Origin: Liolophura sinensis
Taxonomy: Eukaryota > Mollusca > Polyplacophora > Chitonida > Chitonidae
Assembly (NCBI RefSeq): GCF_032854445.1
Contig: NC_088295.1
Location: forward strand, 46,985,385 to 47,049,384
Direction: 5' to 3'
DNA: 64,000 bases
Within the stretch, counting starts at the first letter, position 1, and each line of letters opens with the position of its first letter. The translations under genes were made by a program, and so were the position numbers. The notes beneath the pieces were generated by a model that was not told where the DNA came from, ran no database searches, and was given only the letters and a program-made list of their open reading frames with translations. Positions 46,470-58,330 of the stretch are shown one piece after another.

Positions 46470-48350
46470 CTCGCACACCCCATTCTCCCCCTCCCCCTCT
46501 ACTCTACAGCAGCATCCCTGGACAGTGCATAAATGCTTCAGAAGCTGACACTGCTGATTTGCTGTATAACAAAGCTGCATCACAGTAAATCTGTCGTTAT
46601 CGACAGACAGGCAGCAGTACCACAGACAGCAACGGGTGCCATCGAGTACCTCCCAGACGGGATTTGCAATGTCAACGGGCGAATGCCAAGCTGTGTACCA
46701 AAAATGCCATCATTACTAAGTTCGACATCTTTTCTCTTTCTATATACCCTATTATCTCTTTAAAAATCTGCACCTTCGCGCTCTTGTTCTCCTTAACTAC
46801 GGGGCCTGCTATATTTATTACACGTGTTGTCCAGTATTTTGCTATGCTTGACCCGAAACCTCGTATGTTTGCTGTTTATCTTCGTTGATAAGTCATGGGA
46901 AAGCTGAGCGCCATTTTCCTGTCCGGGACCTGACTTTTCTTTATCAGCGCAAACGCAATGCGCTAACTATTATCTTCCACCCTGGCATACCGATCAGTTT
47001 ATCCCATCTCCTTAATTAATTATTTGCGTGTAAAACCTCTGGCGTTTCCGCTCAAGACCTAACTTTTCCTCACTTTGCATGTTTCCACTCTTCTTTAATT
47101 ATAGCACATCTTCCGTGAGCATATTCTTTATATATGGCAGCTTTGTATTTAATGGTTAGATTTGGATTGGGTCACGAGCACAGCTGTTAACAGACGGATA
47201 CTTTTAAGTCCTATAGCTTCACATCTTTTAATACCTTAAATTTGTTTAAAGTTGTACTTTATTAATGGAAAATTGTTCGATTTGTTTTTTAGTGACAAAT
47301 TTGGTTTATACTAAATGGTATAAAGATTAAATAGATTCGGATACGAACTCTCGATTTTACCAATGTTCTTAAGCATACACGATTTCGCTGTACTAAAGAC
47401 ATCCTTTGCCAGAGAAACCATTGTTTTTTGTAATTGTTGCAAAAGTGTTTTTCTAAGTTTGCAGCTAAGAGAAAAAAAAGTCAGAATAGTATAGTATTTG
47501 TAAAAGGTAATCGAGATCATACTTTGAGACATAAACCCTCTGAAACTTAATTAGGATTCTAAATTGCATTCGCTGTTGATTGATACCCCATATACAAATT
47601 AATATATCAATCTCTTTATCGGAGAGTTAAAGTTCAGGTGTCGGACAGGTGGAACATTTCATTTCCGTGGGTGACAATTTAAGGTTGGGTTCTGATGGGT
47701 GTCGGTGGTGAATTTGGGTCCTCGGTATTAACCAGAAAAGACAATTTGCCCGGGGTTCGACAGGTAAACTCCTCCCTCGGGTACTCTCCACCTCCCGGTT
47801 GATTCAAAAGAGCGCCAGTGACGCAATGTATTGACATTTTAGTCGTGAATACCTGGACATAATAGCGAGCACTGACAAGGTGTGTAATGTGGGCATGGTA
47901 TCGCGTACCTGTAGTTTTATCAGATCAATTCACTCTGCAGGTGAAAAACGACCGGTTTACCTTTCATAAAGTGAAAGTGTTATAACTGTCATACTTAATC
48001 CGATAAGGGGGTAGTTGTTGGCATTCCGTCTGCGACACTTAGAACTGCTCGTGGGCATTCCAATAGATTTTTTAACGGTACATTAGCACTTGCTGAATTG
48101 TTTGCATTACTCTATATTATAATGTTTCTTTTCAGTAGCTCGGCCCAACACTGACTGAATCATTGGCAAAGAGAAACTGTATTTAATCGTATCTGAATGT
48201 GATAGAGCATTATAAACCACCAGGTTCCACCACCGAGGCTATGGGTGTTAATGGATTCTGCGAGCCTTGCCGTAGTGCCGTAATAGGGAAGGTTCGAGTT
48301 CCATTTGTATTATCGCTATAGGTAATAAAAAACAGTCCTGTTGTAAACTG
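46470..48350. other. No supported gene; unique sequence
   Basis: 46470-47100 is complex and non-repetitive with no frame that I can support. GAAGGTTCGAGTTCC at 48288-48302 is B-box-like without a convincing A box. The rest is AT-rich. Confidence 0.3.
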
Positions 48351-48418
48351 TCAAAAATGATAGGCAACCATCAAATGATCACATTTACTCCAGGCCTACG
48401 CGGACATCTGAAAACCAG

Positions 48419-48440
48419 TTTTTTTTTTTTTTTTTTTTTT
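48419..48440 (+). repeat. Poly(T) tract
   Basis: 22 consecutive T. Downstream, a plus frame to 48647 reads RRTQEKTEELNVCEREKFLN, IHGETGDQYINVNKHWVTFR and looks protein-like. Its end (GATTTCGAACTCGAAAC) looks tRNA-like on the minus strand, so the whole could be a minus-strand retroposed element whose poly(A) is this tract. Confidence 0.5.
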
Positions 48441-48882
48441 TACTGCGAAATGAGACGAACACAAGAGAAAACTGAGGAGCTGAACGTTTGTGAACGTGAA
48501 AAGTTTCTGAACATTCACGGTGAGACAGGTGATCAATATATTAATGTCAACAAACATTGGGTGACATTTCGTGACAAGTACAGGACCGTTTTAACCCTTG
48601 GCGATAGAAGATTTCGAACTCGAAACTCACCTATTAAACTGGTCTAAGATAACACACACTTTTCGTAAATTTTTCATGCAGAGGTGCAAAAGTTTATGCT
48701 TTATGCATACTTTCGTACAGTCTTTTTTCTGTACTTATACATACATGTATATAGATGCGTGTAACAGGCGCTCTTATCTGTGTATGGGCTACAGAAAGAA
48801 ATATTATCAAAAGCTACAAAAATGATCTTATACGCTGGTAAATCGAAACAGAAAGAGAAAATTTCATTTTCTTCAAACATAA

Positions 48883-49058
48883 ATTACAAGTGAACATGTT
48901 CGGACAAAATACATATCGATAAGAAATTTACAACAGCGGGATCCTAATTCAGCCGAAACATAACGAGAGAATTCAATATATACTCTGCCATTATTAAAAA
49001 TTGCGAGTGAACATGTTCGGACAAAATACATCGGTAAGAAATTGAACAGTGGGATCTT
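48883..49058 (+). repeat. Direct duplication, ~60 bp, 115 bp apart
   Basis: AAGTGAACATGTTCGGACAA AATACATATCGATAAGAAAT recurs as GAGTGAACATGTTCGGACAA AATACATCGGTAAGAAATTG. Both copies are followed by CAGYGGGATC. Confidence 0.8.
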
Positions 49059-49432
49059 TTCTTTTCGTTGACAAGTAAAAGCGGAAACGCCTGTATGACT
49101 TATAAGTGTGTGTTTTTAATATGATCTGGCCTGGAGTATCAGGTGACCAGGACATGCAACACATGCCAATGTTTATACTACTGGAGTTCTATCGGTGCTT
49201 TCGGACGACACTCTTGATGGAGGGTTTACTTTCTACCAATACTTGTCGATACTTGTCCAGGTACTCAGGTGAATTCTGTTGACGCACGATGAATCTTAAA
49301 TATACGACCATGTAGTGCATAAAACCTGGCCTACGACTACATCCAAAACACGCAACGGAATTTATGACTTGTTTACACTAAGCATGAACTAAAATGGGCG
49401 TACATGTGAGTGGGTAGCAAATGCATGGGCGT

Positions 49433-49451
49433 TTTTTTGTGTGTGTGTGTG
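49433..49451. repeat. (GT)n microsatellite
   Basis: TTTTTTTGTGTGTGTGTGTGTG near 49430-49451. Confidence 0.85.
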
Positions 49452-49459
49452 TTAAACGA

Positions 49460-51330
49460 GCGTCTGTGTTAACACATAAGAGAAAAACATGTGTGCACTC
49501 AGCGGACAGTGATGGAACATTGTCCGTGACAATATATTGGGATTGAAAATACCTGTGTAACCTATTGTCACCAAACGTACATGTTTATTTATATCTCTAC
49601 ACGGAGGCATTCACGGGTACATCCAAAAGGAAAGATAGGTGTAGGAAGGTTCTTGAAGTTCTTGAACATGTTTTTCTTCTCCGGACTTTTGTCTGCCTGG
49701 CAATTATCATTCTAAACATTTCTCCTTTCCAAAAATACACATACTTTTATGAGGTAGCTTGAATTTCTTTCCATCCCATCGTTTCAAGCCATTAAACAAA
49801 TCGGAGCGCATGTTTTTATCTTCGACTGTACTGGTGTATTAAGAGAGGCTCTATTATAGAATGATGATCCAATAAAAGACAAACCGGCCATTACAGTCAT
49901 CATACGCGGGTGGCGAATTCACGTATAACCTATGTGCAATATACACATTGTCCAAGAAGAGAAAATATTCAGTAAGGAGAGAGCTGGCAAAAGGGAAGAC
50001 ATGTAAAAAGGGAAAGCCTAAACTACAACAGCAACACAGGGGTGTGGCAGTGGAGGTGGGTGTGGATGGATGCGGAGGTGGGTGTGTATGGATGCGGAGG
50101 TGGCGGGTTTTAGGCAGTGACCAAAGCGAAGTCAATCAACTATTCCACTGTACCTTTCAGGCAATAACCAACTTTTGGCTGAAATACAGAGCGAAACTTG
50201 CCTTCGACGTGGTATAATTCTTCTACACAAATACAATAAGGTTACACATCAAAACTGTTTTGCTGTCTACATCAACGTGATAATGTTTTGAATTGCTTTG
50301 ATAATGAATTAAAATATAAAATAAAAATCATTTGTCTAATGTTCGAAGATTAATTGTAAGTTCATGTATTCAAACAACATAGACTATACATCAACGTGTT
50401 GCCGATAACACAATTGGTAAGTGAGTGTACAATACATGTGTTGTGAGTGTAAACATACATCTTATCTACTTGAGCACGTGTTAATGAGTGCGATATGCGT
50501 ACATATAGTACAAGTAGTAAGTGGTGGATATTAATGTGATCTAAACGCCATTCATTAGACGAACATTTTGAGTACCTGTAAACATGCCGTATACGTTATA
50601 CAGATACCATTGTGTCCAGGGTCAGCCAAGTGACAAGAGGCACTACTGGGAAGACCAGATCGATTTGGATAATTGATCAGCACATATTGATCTTTCGCCT
50701 TATAAAACCTATATGCTTAAGTGGCCTTACTTATATAGGGTCTACCGTTGAGCCCTCAAAACCTTTTTAAAGGGTTAAATCTCTGACTTGCGAGAAGTGG
50801 ACGAGTCAACATCGTACTCGAGTGTCGATTTATTACATTCAAAATCTTGTCTCAACCTGTCTGGTGTTATTTGAAACGGTCTCTTATCCCCCTAGCACTT
50901 ATATGGATGTGAATTATACAAAGGATTTGTATATACATGCATGTGTTTTTTTTTTAATGGCCAATACATCAGTCCGCCCCCTTTCATCCGGGTAGTCAAA
51001 CAAGGTCGTCAACGGAACATGCCGATACTTGCCGAGCTCATCCCTTGATCGAAGCACCGAGTATGTGTTCGTGTTTAGGTAGACATAAGTATACATGAAA
51101 TCAATTAAAGCGCTAATACAATGCGTGGGAACTGACAAGGTCTAGGGCTTGGTGAAAAGGCTTGTTTAACTTATATTACACGCCGCGACAACAAGCATTC
51201 GAAGTCAGCCATTATTCAGCCTATATACAAACGGACACTGCTCAATGAATGTCCAGTCATAGACATGGTCAAACCATTTTCACCGAACTTTCCTTTATTC
51301 TCTTGACCGGCACGGTTGAGAACAACTGCA
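49460..51330. other. No established gene
   Basis: Mostly AT-rich. 50052-50106 holds two and a half 22-bp units (GGAGGTGGGTGTGGATGGAT GC). A minus frame at 50914-51138 (VPLTTLFDYPDERGRTDVLA) looks protein-like and may be a remnant of a transposable-element gene; I cannot name it. Confidence 0.3.
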
Positions 51331-51331
51331 G

Positions 51332-51433
51332 AATGACCAAAGTGCGGTCACCCGAACTTCGGACTTGGCGAATCTTAACGGGCTACCGATCGTTTATGTT
51401 TATAACGCCTCTGATGCCGAATATGGTGTGTAA
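51332..51433 (+). CDS. Candidate exon, unknown protein
   Basis: An acceptor-like GAGAACAACTGCAG ends at 51331, with an in-frame TGA just upstream in the presumed intron. The frame reads NDQSAVTRTSDLANLNGLPI, VYVYNASDAEYGV and stop (33 codons), or exits at EYG|GTGTGT. The composition is strikingly protein-like and includes an N-glycosylation sequon (NAS). The pyrimidine tract is modest. A longer frame (51249-51512) overlaps in another phase. Confidence 0.3.
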   Translation, partial: NDQSAVTRTSDLANLNGLPIVYVYNASDAEYGV

Positions 51434-51439
51434 CGTGAA

Positions 51440-52640
51440 CGCTAAGTACACAACCATTCGTTCATGTGTTTTTAGCATATACATACGGCTTACACTAAAT
51501 GTCTTTGTATAAAACACACAATGACGCCTTCCACCGTGATAATGCAGTAAAGGTTTGAATGAATGAATCACTGATTATGGCGTAACTACGTTAATTTGAG
51601 CCATGTATCGTGGCGAGAACGTCTTTAAATGAAGGAGTGACTGTAGAGATTTGAGTATACATACTAAAACGCCGCCAGCTAATGGTTGCTGCAAAGACAG
51701 ATGGCCACAACACAACAGTTAGTCATTCTGCATTATACTTATGTAACTTGGTCGTTCCGCGTGAAAGATAAGACCCTGGTGGCAGACTTTATCTCAACGT
51801 CTATACAGGAAGCTTGCGTTGATAACCCATAAGGGAAGTTTTGTGGCTAAAGGGGATATGTCTTCCGGGTGGACAATTGGTGGCACTCCTTAAGGAGCTA
51901 TACGGCCATCTGTTCTGGGTTACCTGCTGATTCAAAGCGTGTCGAAAAGTCAAAAGGAATTCCGCAATAATGCAGCGCTGAGTGTTGGGCCATGGTACTT
52001 CTGTTGTTGTTTTATACAGGGAAAAGGACGTCATCAACAAGGTATTGTGACTGTGCTACCACCGTGAGCGCTAGCTCTGCAAGTCAAGATGAGACCACGT
52101 GATCATCCTTGTATTACTTAGTGTCGTGCACCTGTCAGGGTTCAATGCCTCACGGTGGTCACGTAAGTGATTCACTGTTATTTACCCAGGGACTTTACTA
52201 TATGTCTCTGGTATAGAAGAAGACCCGTGGGCGCAAGAAACGATTCATGCGATTAAAGTTTTACACAAAACCTTTGGGTTGAAACAGACATTCGTACACC
52301 CGCCATCACTTATAATGGACGTCCCATGCAGGTCCCATGCATATATTTTTTTTTTTACATTCCATGTTTTGTACGTGCTCTGTACACTTGTAATCTGAGA
52401 TTTATTGTGAGTGCATATTGTCTGATCCACACAGTCGGTCAACGACCAATAATTTCCTACGATTGCATGTCAGTAATTGTGCGTCAGTTTCTGTTGGCAC
52501 TTTAGAATGCAATGGTTAACAATCTTACAAAATGACCAAATAATAGTTTTTTTTATTTAAATTAGTAACAGGCTCTAGTGTTCTTTTGTGGCAATTTTAA
52601 ACATGTCATGCACATTTTACCAATAAAATGTACTCATGTA
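51440..52640. other. No supported gene
   Basis: Unique AT-rich sequence with no repeat family or exon that I could defend. Confidence 0.4.
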
Positions 52641-52641
52641 T

Positions 52642-52647
52642 GTATAT

Positions 52648-52682
<35 letters not shown>

Positions 52683-52927
52683 TTCACTTATTTGAGTAGG
52701 GTTCTATGCTGCACTCAAAAATATTTCACTTATACGACGACGGCCAGCATTATGGTGGGAGGAAACTGGGAAATTCACGACCATTCGCAGGTTTCTGTCA
52801 GACCTTCCCATGCACGTACAAACAGAGAGTAAGCCAACCTAAGCTGACCTGAGCTTACAGCCCATTTTTGATAGGTTCTTATATTGTTGTGCTGCGCTAA
52901 CACGTTAACCTCCAGGCCACGGTAGAC
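52642..52927 (-). mobile_element. SINE-A, near full length, with long (TTTA)n tail
   Basis: Reading the minus strand: head CCGTGGCCTGGAGGTTAACG then TGTTAGCGCAGC, body with CATAATGCTGGCCGTCGTCG, and tail ending in more than ten AAAT units (52644-52685). The B-box region is altered (TAAGCTCAGGTCAGCTTAGG). Confidence 0.85.
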
Positions 52928-53105
52928 CTTCATATCTGTGTATATAAGTAATCAAGCTAGTATTTTTTTATGAGCAACTTGACAAAGGAGTCAGAACCAG
53001 CGTCAAAATGCCACTTGTACAATAGACTGCAATTTGAGTAATTCTAGACCAATATATTACAATCAACATCACTGCATATTTTGTTTTTTGTTTACTATGG
53101 TGCTA

Positions 53106-53142
53106 GGTGGTGGGGGGTGGTGGGGTGGGATGGGGGGTAACT
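53106..53142 (+). other. G-quadruplex-prone tract
   Basis: GGTGGTGGGGGGTGGTGGGG then TGGGATGGGGGG: at least four runs of three or more G. Confidence 0.65.
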
Positions 53143-53312
53143 TTCTACCGTTTTAGCGTATTTTACGGTTTGCGTGTGGCCATGCCAAATATCACACTGT
53201 CTTTTTATATATTATTTAATCTTTATATTTCCTCGGGTTATGATGCCACTGGAAGAAGATATTTGAATAAAATTATTCAAGATACGTGCAAAATTAAGTA
53301 GTATACACGTGT

Positions 53313-53600
53313 GTGACGCATATGCTATACCGGACTTGTATATTTTATACGATGCGTGTGTCCGACACAGAAATATGCGGTGGGCAAATGTGGTTAGCAC
53401 GAATCAATCTGGTATTGCTCTGGTATTTACCTCTTCATGTAGTAATTACATTACACGGCTGGATGATCCCGATCATCTGCCTTAACCTTGCCTTAATCAG
53501 TTTAATAATTAAATCTGCTCGGAATGCTGACCCCAGCATTGTGGTGTTATACTCTATGACGAATGACAGCGATTCTGTAGGCTTGTATTACGAAGTTTAG
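53313..53600 (+). CDS. Weak candidate: 95-codon frame with two hydrophobic segments
   Basis: Starts at an ATG and ends with TAG. Hydrophobic stretches NLVLLWYLPLHVVITLHG and WMIPIICLNLALISLIIK are followed by a polar tail SARNADPSIVVLYSMTNDSD. This would fit a small membrane protein or the last exon of a polytopic one. AT-rich hydrophobic frames also arise by chance. No family was recognised and the start is not supported by context. Confidence 0.22.
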   Translation: MTHMLYRTCIFYTMRVSDTEICGGQMWLARINLVLLWYLPLHVVITLHGWMIPIICLNLALISLIIKSARNADPSIVVLYSMTNDSDSVGLYYEV

Positions 53601-53936
53601 GAATGCGGTGGTCGCGCTAATTCTATAATAAAGACGTATACGCATATTAGTCCCCTCTAATGCATATTCATTACATGTTTATTCACAAGGAATCTTAATT
53701 CCCTTAAAAATCTATCATTATGTAAGTAATGTGATTTACGTGGATTAGGATTGTGGAAAATAAGATGATTATCAACAGCGGTATTTTAATCTGATTTTAC
53801 GCCCACAACACTTTGTGTATCCGAGAAAACATGAAATTAGGTCTGCCTAGAACTGTATAAACACACAGCAAGCTGACAGAATTCGCCGCTTCTGTATACA
53901 CGTACTGTAAACTCACCTTTATATACAAGTACTGTA

Positions 53937-54201
53937 GGGGCCTCCGTGGCTCTGTCGGTTAAAGCGCTAGCGCAGCGTAATGACCCAGGAGTCTCTCACC
54001 AATGCGGTCGCTGTGAGTTCAAGTCCAGCTCATGCTGGCTTCCTCTCCGGCCGTACGTGAGAAGGTCTGGGAGCAGCCTGCGGAGGGTCGTGGGTTTCCC
54101 CCGGGCTCTGCCCGGTTTCCTCCCACCATAATGCTGGCCTCCGTCGTATAAGTGAAATATTCTTGGGTACAGCGTAAAACACCAATCAAATAAATAAATA
54201 A
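53937..54201 (+). mobile_element. SINE-A, full length, young subfamily, 14-bp TSD
   Basis: The head GGGGCCTCCGTGGCTCTGTC (A box) and GAGTTCAAGTCC (B box) are intact. The body carries the diagnostic CTGCGGAGGGTCGTGG, where most other copies read GCGGATGGTCG. ATACAAGTACTGTA flanks it at 53923-53936 and 54202-54215. The flanking minisatellite itself contains this word, so the duplication is likely but not independent proof. Confidence 0.92.
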
Positions 54202-54273
54202 ATACAAGTACTGTAAGCTCGCATTTGTGTACATGTACTGTAAGTTCGCCTTTTATAAACATGTACTGATCGA

Positions 54274-54303
54274 CTGTATGTATGTATGTATGTATGTATG
54301 TAT
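54274..54303. repeat. (TGTA)n microsatellite
   Basis: Seven TGTA units within the 27-bp minisatellite. Confidence 0.9.
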
Positions 54304-55074
54304 ACTGTGAATGCGCCTTCATGTATATGCACTATAAGTTCGCCTTCATATCTACACACACGTACTGCAAGCTCGCTTTTATGTACATGTACTGTTAGCT
54401 CCCCTTCAAATCCTGTAATGGAAGCTCGCCACTATATACATCATGTAAGTTCGCCATCACGCACTCAAGCTCGCCTTTATATACATTTGCAATAAGCTCG
54501 CTTTTATATAGACGTGCTGTAGGCTCGGCATTATATGCATACATATACCGTAAGCTCGCTTTTGTATACACGTACAAGTTCGTCGGTATGCGCATATACT
54601 GCTATTTCACCTTTATATATGTACTATAAACTAGCCTGTATATTCATGTACTGTATAGAAAACATTTCCTTACTTGCATACAAGTATTGCATAAGCACCG
54701 TGTACACGTACAGTTTCTCTTTTTTAAACATGCCCTTGCTTTATACACGTAGTATATTCTTCCCTTATACAGGCAATACATGCTCGCCTTTTACACTATA
54801 CTGAAAGCTGCTGGCACACGCGTTTACTGCTTTGTATATTGAAACTTTCTACAATCTAATCGTTTTTCAACTGTATTAATGAAATCATTATAAAATGATC
54901 GGTCCTTGTCTTATACGGATTTTGCATGCATCTGATATTATGCTGAGGTGTATAACTGGAATGCCCTTGTCATATATGCAGTTTGTATATACGTATATCT
55001 GCGACTGATCAAGATGCTTACATTTGTGTTCGACTCAGTTGTTATTCACTCACAACGGGTTTGAAATTTGAATT

Positions 55075-55348
55075 TATTTATTTATTCTATTTATTTGATT
55101 GGTGTTTTACGCCGTACTCAAGAATATTTCACTTATGCGACGGCGGCCAGCATTATGGAGGGAGAAAAGCGGGCAGAGCCCGGGGGAAACCCACGACCCT
55201 CCGCAGGTTGCTCCCAGACCTTCCCACTTACGGCCGGAGAGGAAACCAGCATGAGCTGGACTTGAACTCACAGCGACCGCATTGGTGAGAGACTACTGGG
55301 TCATTACGCTGCGCTAGCACGCTAACCAACCGAGCCACGGAGGGCCCA
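55075..55348 (-). mobile_element. SINE-A, full length, young subfamily, 11-bp TSD
   Basis: Inverted copy with the complete head (CGAGCCACGGAGGGCCC at its right end), B box, body (CCACGACCCTCCGCAGGTTG, the same GGAGGG variant as the copy at 53937) and tail. AAATTTGAATT flanks it at 55064-55074 and 55349-55359. This is a clean target-site duplication in non-repetitive DNA. Confidence 0.95.
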
Positions 55349-55359
55349 AAATTTGAATT

Positions 55360-57610
55360 GGATTGGACATCAAATGTCCGTGCATCATTGAAAACTGAAC
55401 GCTGCTTCTCTCTTACATGTTACCAGGGCTTGAGATTATCCGCTTGTAACGATCCTACGTGGCCTACGAGTGATATACGAATGAACTGTGTTGGGGTATA
55501 TAGCTGGTAGGTCCTAGTCATATTTGGGGGCCTGAACGTTGAATTATATAGGGGTATATTCGGTAGGTTCGCGTCATCTTTTCGGGTCTGAAGTTTGAAT
55601 TTTATAGGGATATAATATATCCAGTAATTTCGTGGCATATTTGGGGGTCTGAACGTTGAATTGTATTGGGGGTATATAACTTATATATGGGCTCTGTACA
55701 TAGTAAAGAATCGAGTTATATATACACATTGTGGAATGGGGGTGTCTAACGTTGTATTTTGCTGGGCTCCAGTTCTCATAAATTGACTACTGCAAGTACA
55801 TGCCAACACAACTGGGCATTGTACTGTGTTGAGATAATATTTTCTTGTCATATATGAGGATCTACGTCATGTGAAGTACTGTGTATAAGTGGGTGTCTGG
55901 ATACAGAATCGATGCTGATTATAGCTCTCAGGGCATACAGGATTTCCTGCATGGGTTTACTTTCTGAAGTGCTTGAATTTTATGCACAGTCTTGAACACA
56001 TAGTATGTCTGTTACGCATAAAATAGGCATTAACCTACCCCCACGCTCCACCCCACAAGAAAAACAGCTTGGTCTAACCCCAAGGAAAATGTTTAAAGAA
56101 AAGTATGTTTTATGAAAGTTTTATCAAGACAACTTCAGTCTCGTGTTGTGTGACAGCTGTTTGCAGAGCAAATATTGTTTTCTATTGTGAATAAAAAGGC
56201 CTTGGTTGCAATACCTTCGATAATCATCCGATACAGAACTAATGGTGCATCTTTTACAATACTTGAAAGTTTGTGAAAGTTTTATCAGCGAAACAGATGG
56301 TGTCTCCAGCTGAACCACAACGAGTCATTAAGAGCAGTGCTGTTTGAAAACTTTGTGCCCACTTGTGCCCACGCCATTCCTGAACAAAACGTGGTAGTAA
56401 TGATTCCACGTTTGGCTGCCCGTCATTATCCCTATGTGTACGTTTGAATTCAAGCCCTATACTTGAAGACTTGCAGGCGACAGGTGCGCTTTTCTTTAAG
56501 CTGTCAGGTAAACTTCCACGAGTTAACCACGAAGATTCGCTGATGAGCTACAGCAAAGTGTCATTGGTAATAAAGGAATCTTGTCCACTAAAGACAGTGT
56601 TCAAATCACTGGCACGAGACTTGCATAGGGTGGTACATTGGGGTTAGTGGGGGCGGGGGTATGGAATTGTGTAACAGGTTAGTAAATGTGGGTCTCTTTG
56701 TATCTCTGGCTGTGAAGTAATGGGGCAAAGATTGGTGCCCACGTGGGGTTGCCCTTAAGAGGCATGGATCTAGGGACAGACATTGTACCTCTATGCATGG
56801 GCAGATGCTCTTCTAGCATAAAACGTTAACAATATCAGGAGCATGCTGTCCCTCAAGCTGTCATCATATACACGTGACAATTCGAAAACGTACCCTTCCC
56901 CAAAAATCCTCACCCTCTTATCTCTTTTTTTTCTTCTTTTTTTGCTCTTTCTCTCACCCATAATAAGATCTTGATTTGTTCTCTCAATAGGGGCTTAGCC
57001 ACCGAGGCGGACCGAGGCTGATGTTGAGGCAATCGCTCATCTTATCCAGTCATCAGAGCTATAGACCCTCATCATTTACCCGCTTTCTATTCAAAAAGGA
57101 ACCCCCGTATTTCAACTTTTCGCCTGTTCCGACCGGGCCTCGTTATGTATTGGACAACATAATGGACAGGAAGTTTCGACGGAGCCTTAGTATCTTTTGA
57201 AAACATGTTTCATATTATTAGCGTCTTCTAACCAGCAGGCCTCATCAGCCAAGCACATTCATCGCCTTTATCTTCCATACCATTCAATTTCAACCCCTCG
57301 ATCTCTGTCCTATTCACAAATCGTTTCTTATGACGTGAATGGAGGCACGCTCGAGACACGCGACCTGTTGTTGGCCTCGCTAGCTTTTTCTTTGCCCCGT
57401 CACTGCCCGGCTTTCACTCCAATTTTTTATTCTTCTCCAGGTAGGGGCATCCGTCGCCCATAGAGTGGGCTGCTGACGGAGGGGCACAATTCCGACTTAT
57501 TAGATGTGACGGAATTTTGCCCTGACACCTTTCCATTCACTGCCCTGGTTCACGCAACAGTTGTTTTCATCGTCAGAGCAGACTACAAATTCATACACGA
57601 AGCACTTCTT
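55360..57610. other. No supported gene; two notable subregions
   Basis: 55480-55700 holds three to four loose repeats of GGGGTATAT...GGTCTGAACGTTGAATT (spacing about 60-70 bp). 56930-57560 is complex, pyrimidine-rich unique sequence without a coherent frame, which may be conserved noncoding DNA. Confidence 0.3.
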
Positions 57611-57619
57611 TCCCATAAG

Positions 57620-57784
57620 TTAATTTTTTCCCAAACAATACATATCAAGAAATGATGCAACGAATATTTCAGATACCCCCATTTCGGTAGCCTCTCTGGA
57701 CACGCGACTTGCACCTGTCGGTGATTTACATATGTACACAGCGTAACGGCGGCCCCGAGGCGGTGAAGATTTAATACTGTGCTC
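57620..57784 (-). CDS. Candidate terminal exon, unknown protein
   Basis: On the minus strand AGTATTTAGGTTACAG ends at 57785. The phase-0 frame then runs 54 codons to a stop at 57620: EHSIKSSPPRGRRYAVYICK, SPTGASRVSREATEMGVSEI, FVASFLDMYCLGKN. The composition is protein-like. A competing 153-residue frame on the same strand (57583-58044) contains a poly-Pro run made by the G tract at 57975 and is less convincing. No partner exon was identified. Confidence 0.33.
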   Translation of the reverse strand, partial: EHSIKSSPPRGRRYAVYICKSPTGASRVSREATEMGVSEIFVASFLDMYCLGKN

Positions 57785-57974
57785 CTGTAACCTAAATACT
57801 GATAGAGTACACAATATAATGCCCCATCCTCGCGGGTCATTTCTGCACCCATAAGTATCGCTATGTTGGCAAGCACAATGAGGGGTGGATAATTGGAAAG
57901 TACAACACGGTACGATCTGCCTTCTGTCTTTTCACCTGTTAATACCCAGATCACAGGCGGGATTTGGTTGGAGT

Positions 57975-57990
57975 GGGGGGGGGGGGGGGA
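57975..57990 (+). other. Poly(G) tract
   Basis: About 14 consecutive G within GTGGGGGGGGGGGGGGAGG. Confidence 0.85.
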
Positions 57991-58154
57991 GGTATATAGA
58001 CTGTAGGTACTTGCATCAGATAAACTTATATCCAAGATATGCATCTCGACCTTACCTTAGGATGTTTTGAACTCATAATGTTTCATATGTGTATACAGGC
58101 TTGCTCTTATATTGCTATATTCCGTGTGTATCTAGATAGGAATGTAATTTCCCT

Positions 58155-58310
58155 CCAGGAAATTTCACGTATATGCGCTGGTCAGCTCTATGGATGGAGG
58201 AAACCACGTTTAGCCCGATGTGAAACCACCGCCCTCCGGTTGGACTTACTTCATAAACTTCAGAGTAAAACCAGCACATCGACTTATGATAAATGGTCAC
58301 ACGTAACCGG
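58155..58310 (-). mobile_element. Possible diverged SINE (family uncertain)
   Basis: GGAAATTTCACGTATATGCG, CTCTATGGATGGAGGAAACC, GAAACCACCGCCCTCCGG and CAGAGTAAAACCAGCA follow the layout of an inverted SINE body (ggaggaaacc ... accgccct ... aaaccagca) but match none of the three families closely. Confidence 0.4.
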
Positions 58311-58330
58311 TGAAATTCGGCGTTGACAAT

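Larger units (their letters stand above)
53885..54830. repeat. 27-bp minisatellite (GTACTGTAAGCTCGCCTTTATATACAC), interrupted by a SINE
   Basis: GTACTGTAARYTCGCCTTTA recurs about every 25-30 bp, well conserved near 54200-54400 and increasingly diverged to 54830. SINE-A 53937-54201 sits between units. Frames on both strands here (for example KSELIANVYKGELE) are translations of the repeat. Confidence 0.8.

Noticed and set aside
53946-54322. Open frames of 61-108 codons over 53.9-54.3 kb
   Set aside because: They are translations of SINE-A and the flanking minisatellite.
54983-55288. 101-codon plus frame
   Set aside because: It is mostly the antisense translation of the inverted SINE-A at 55075-55348.
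57583-58044. 153-codon minus frame
   Set aside because: It includes a poly-Pro run made by the G tract at 57975. The nested frame ending at 57620 has better splice support.
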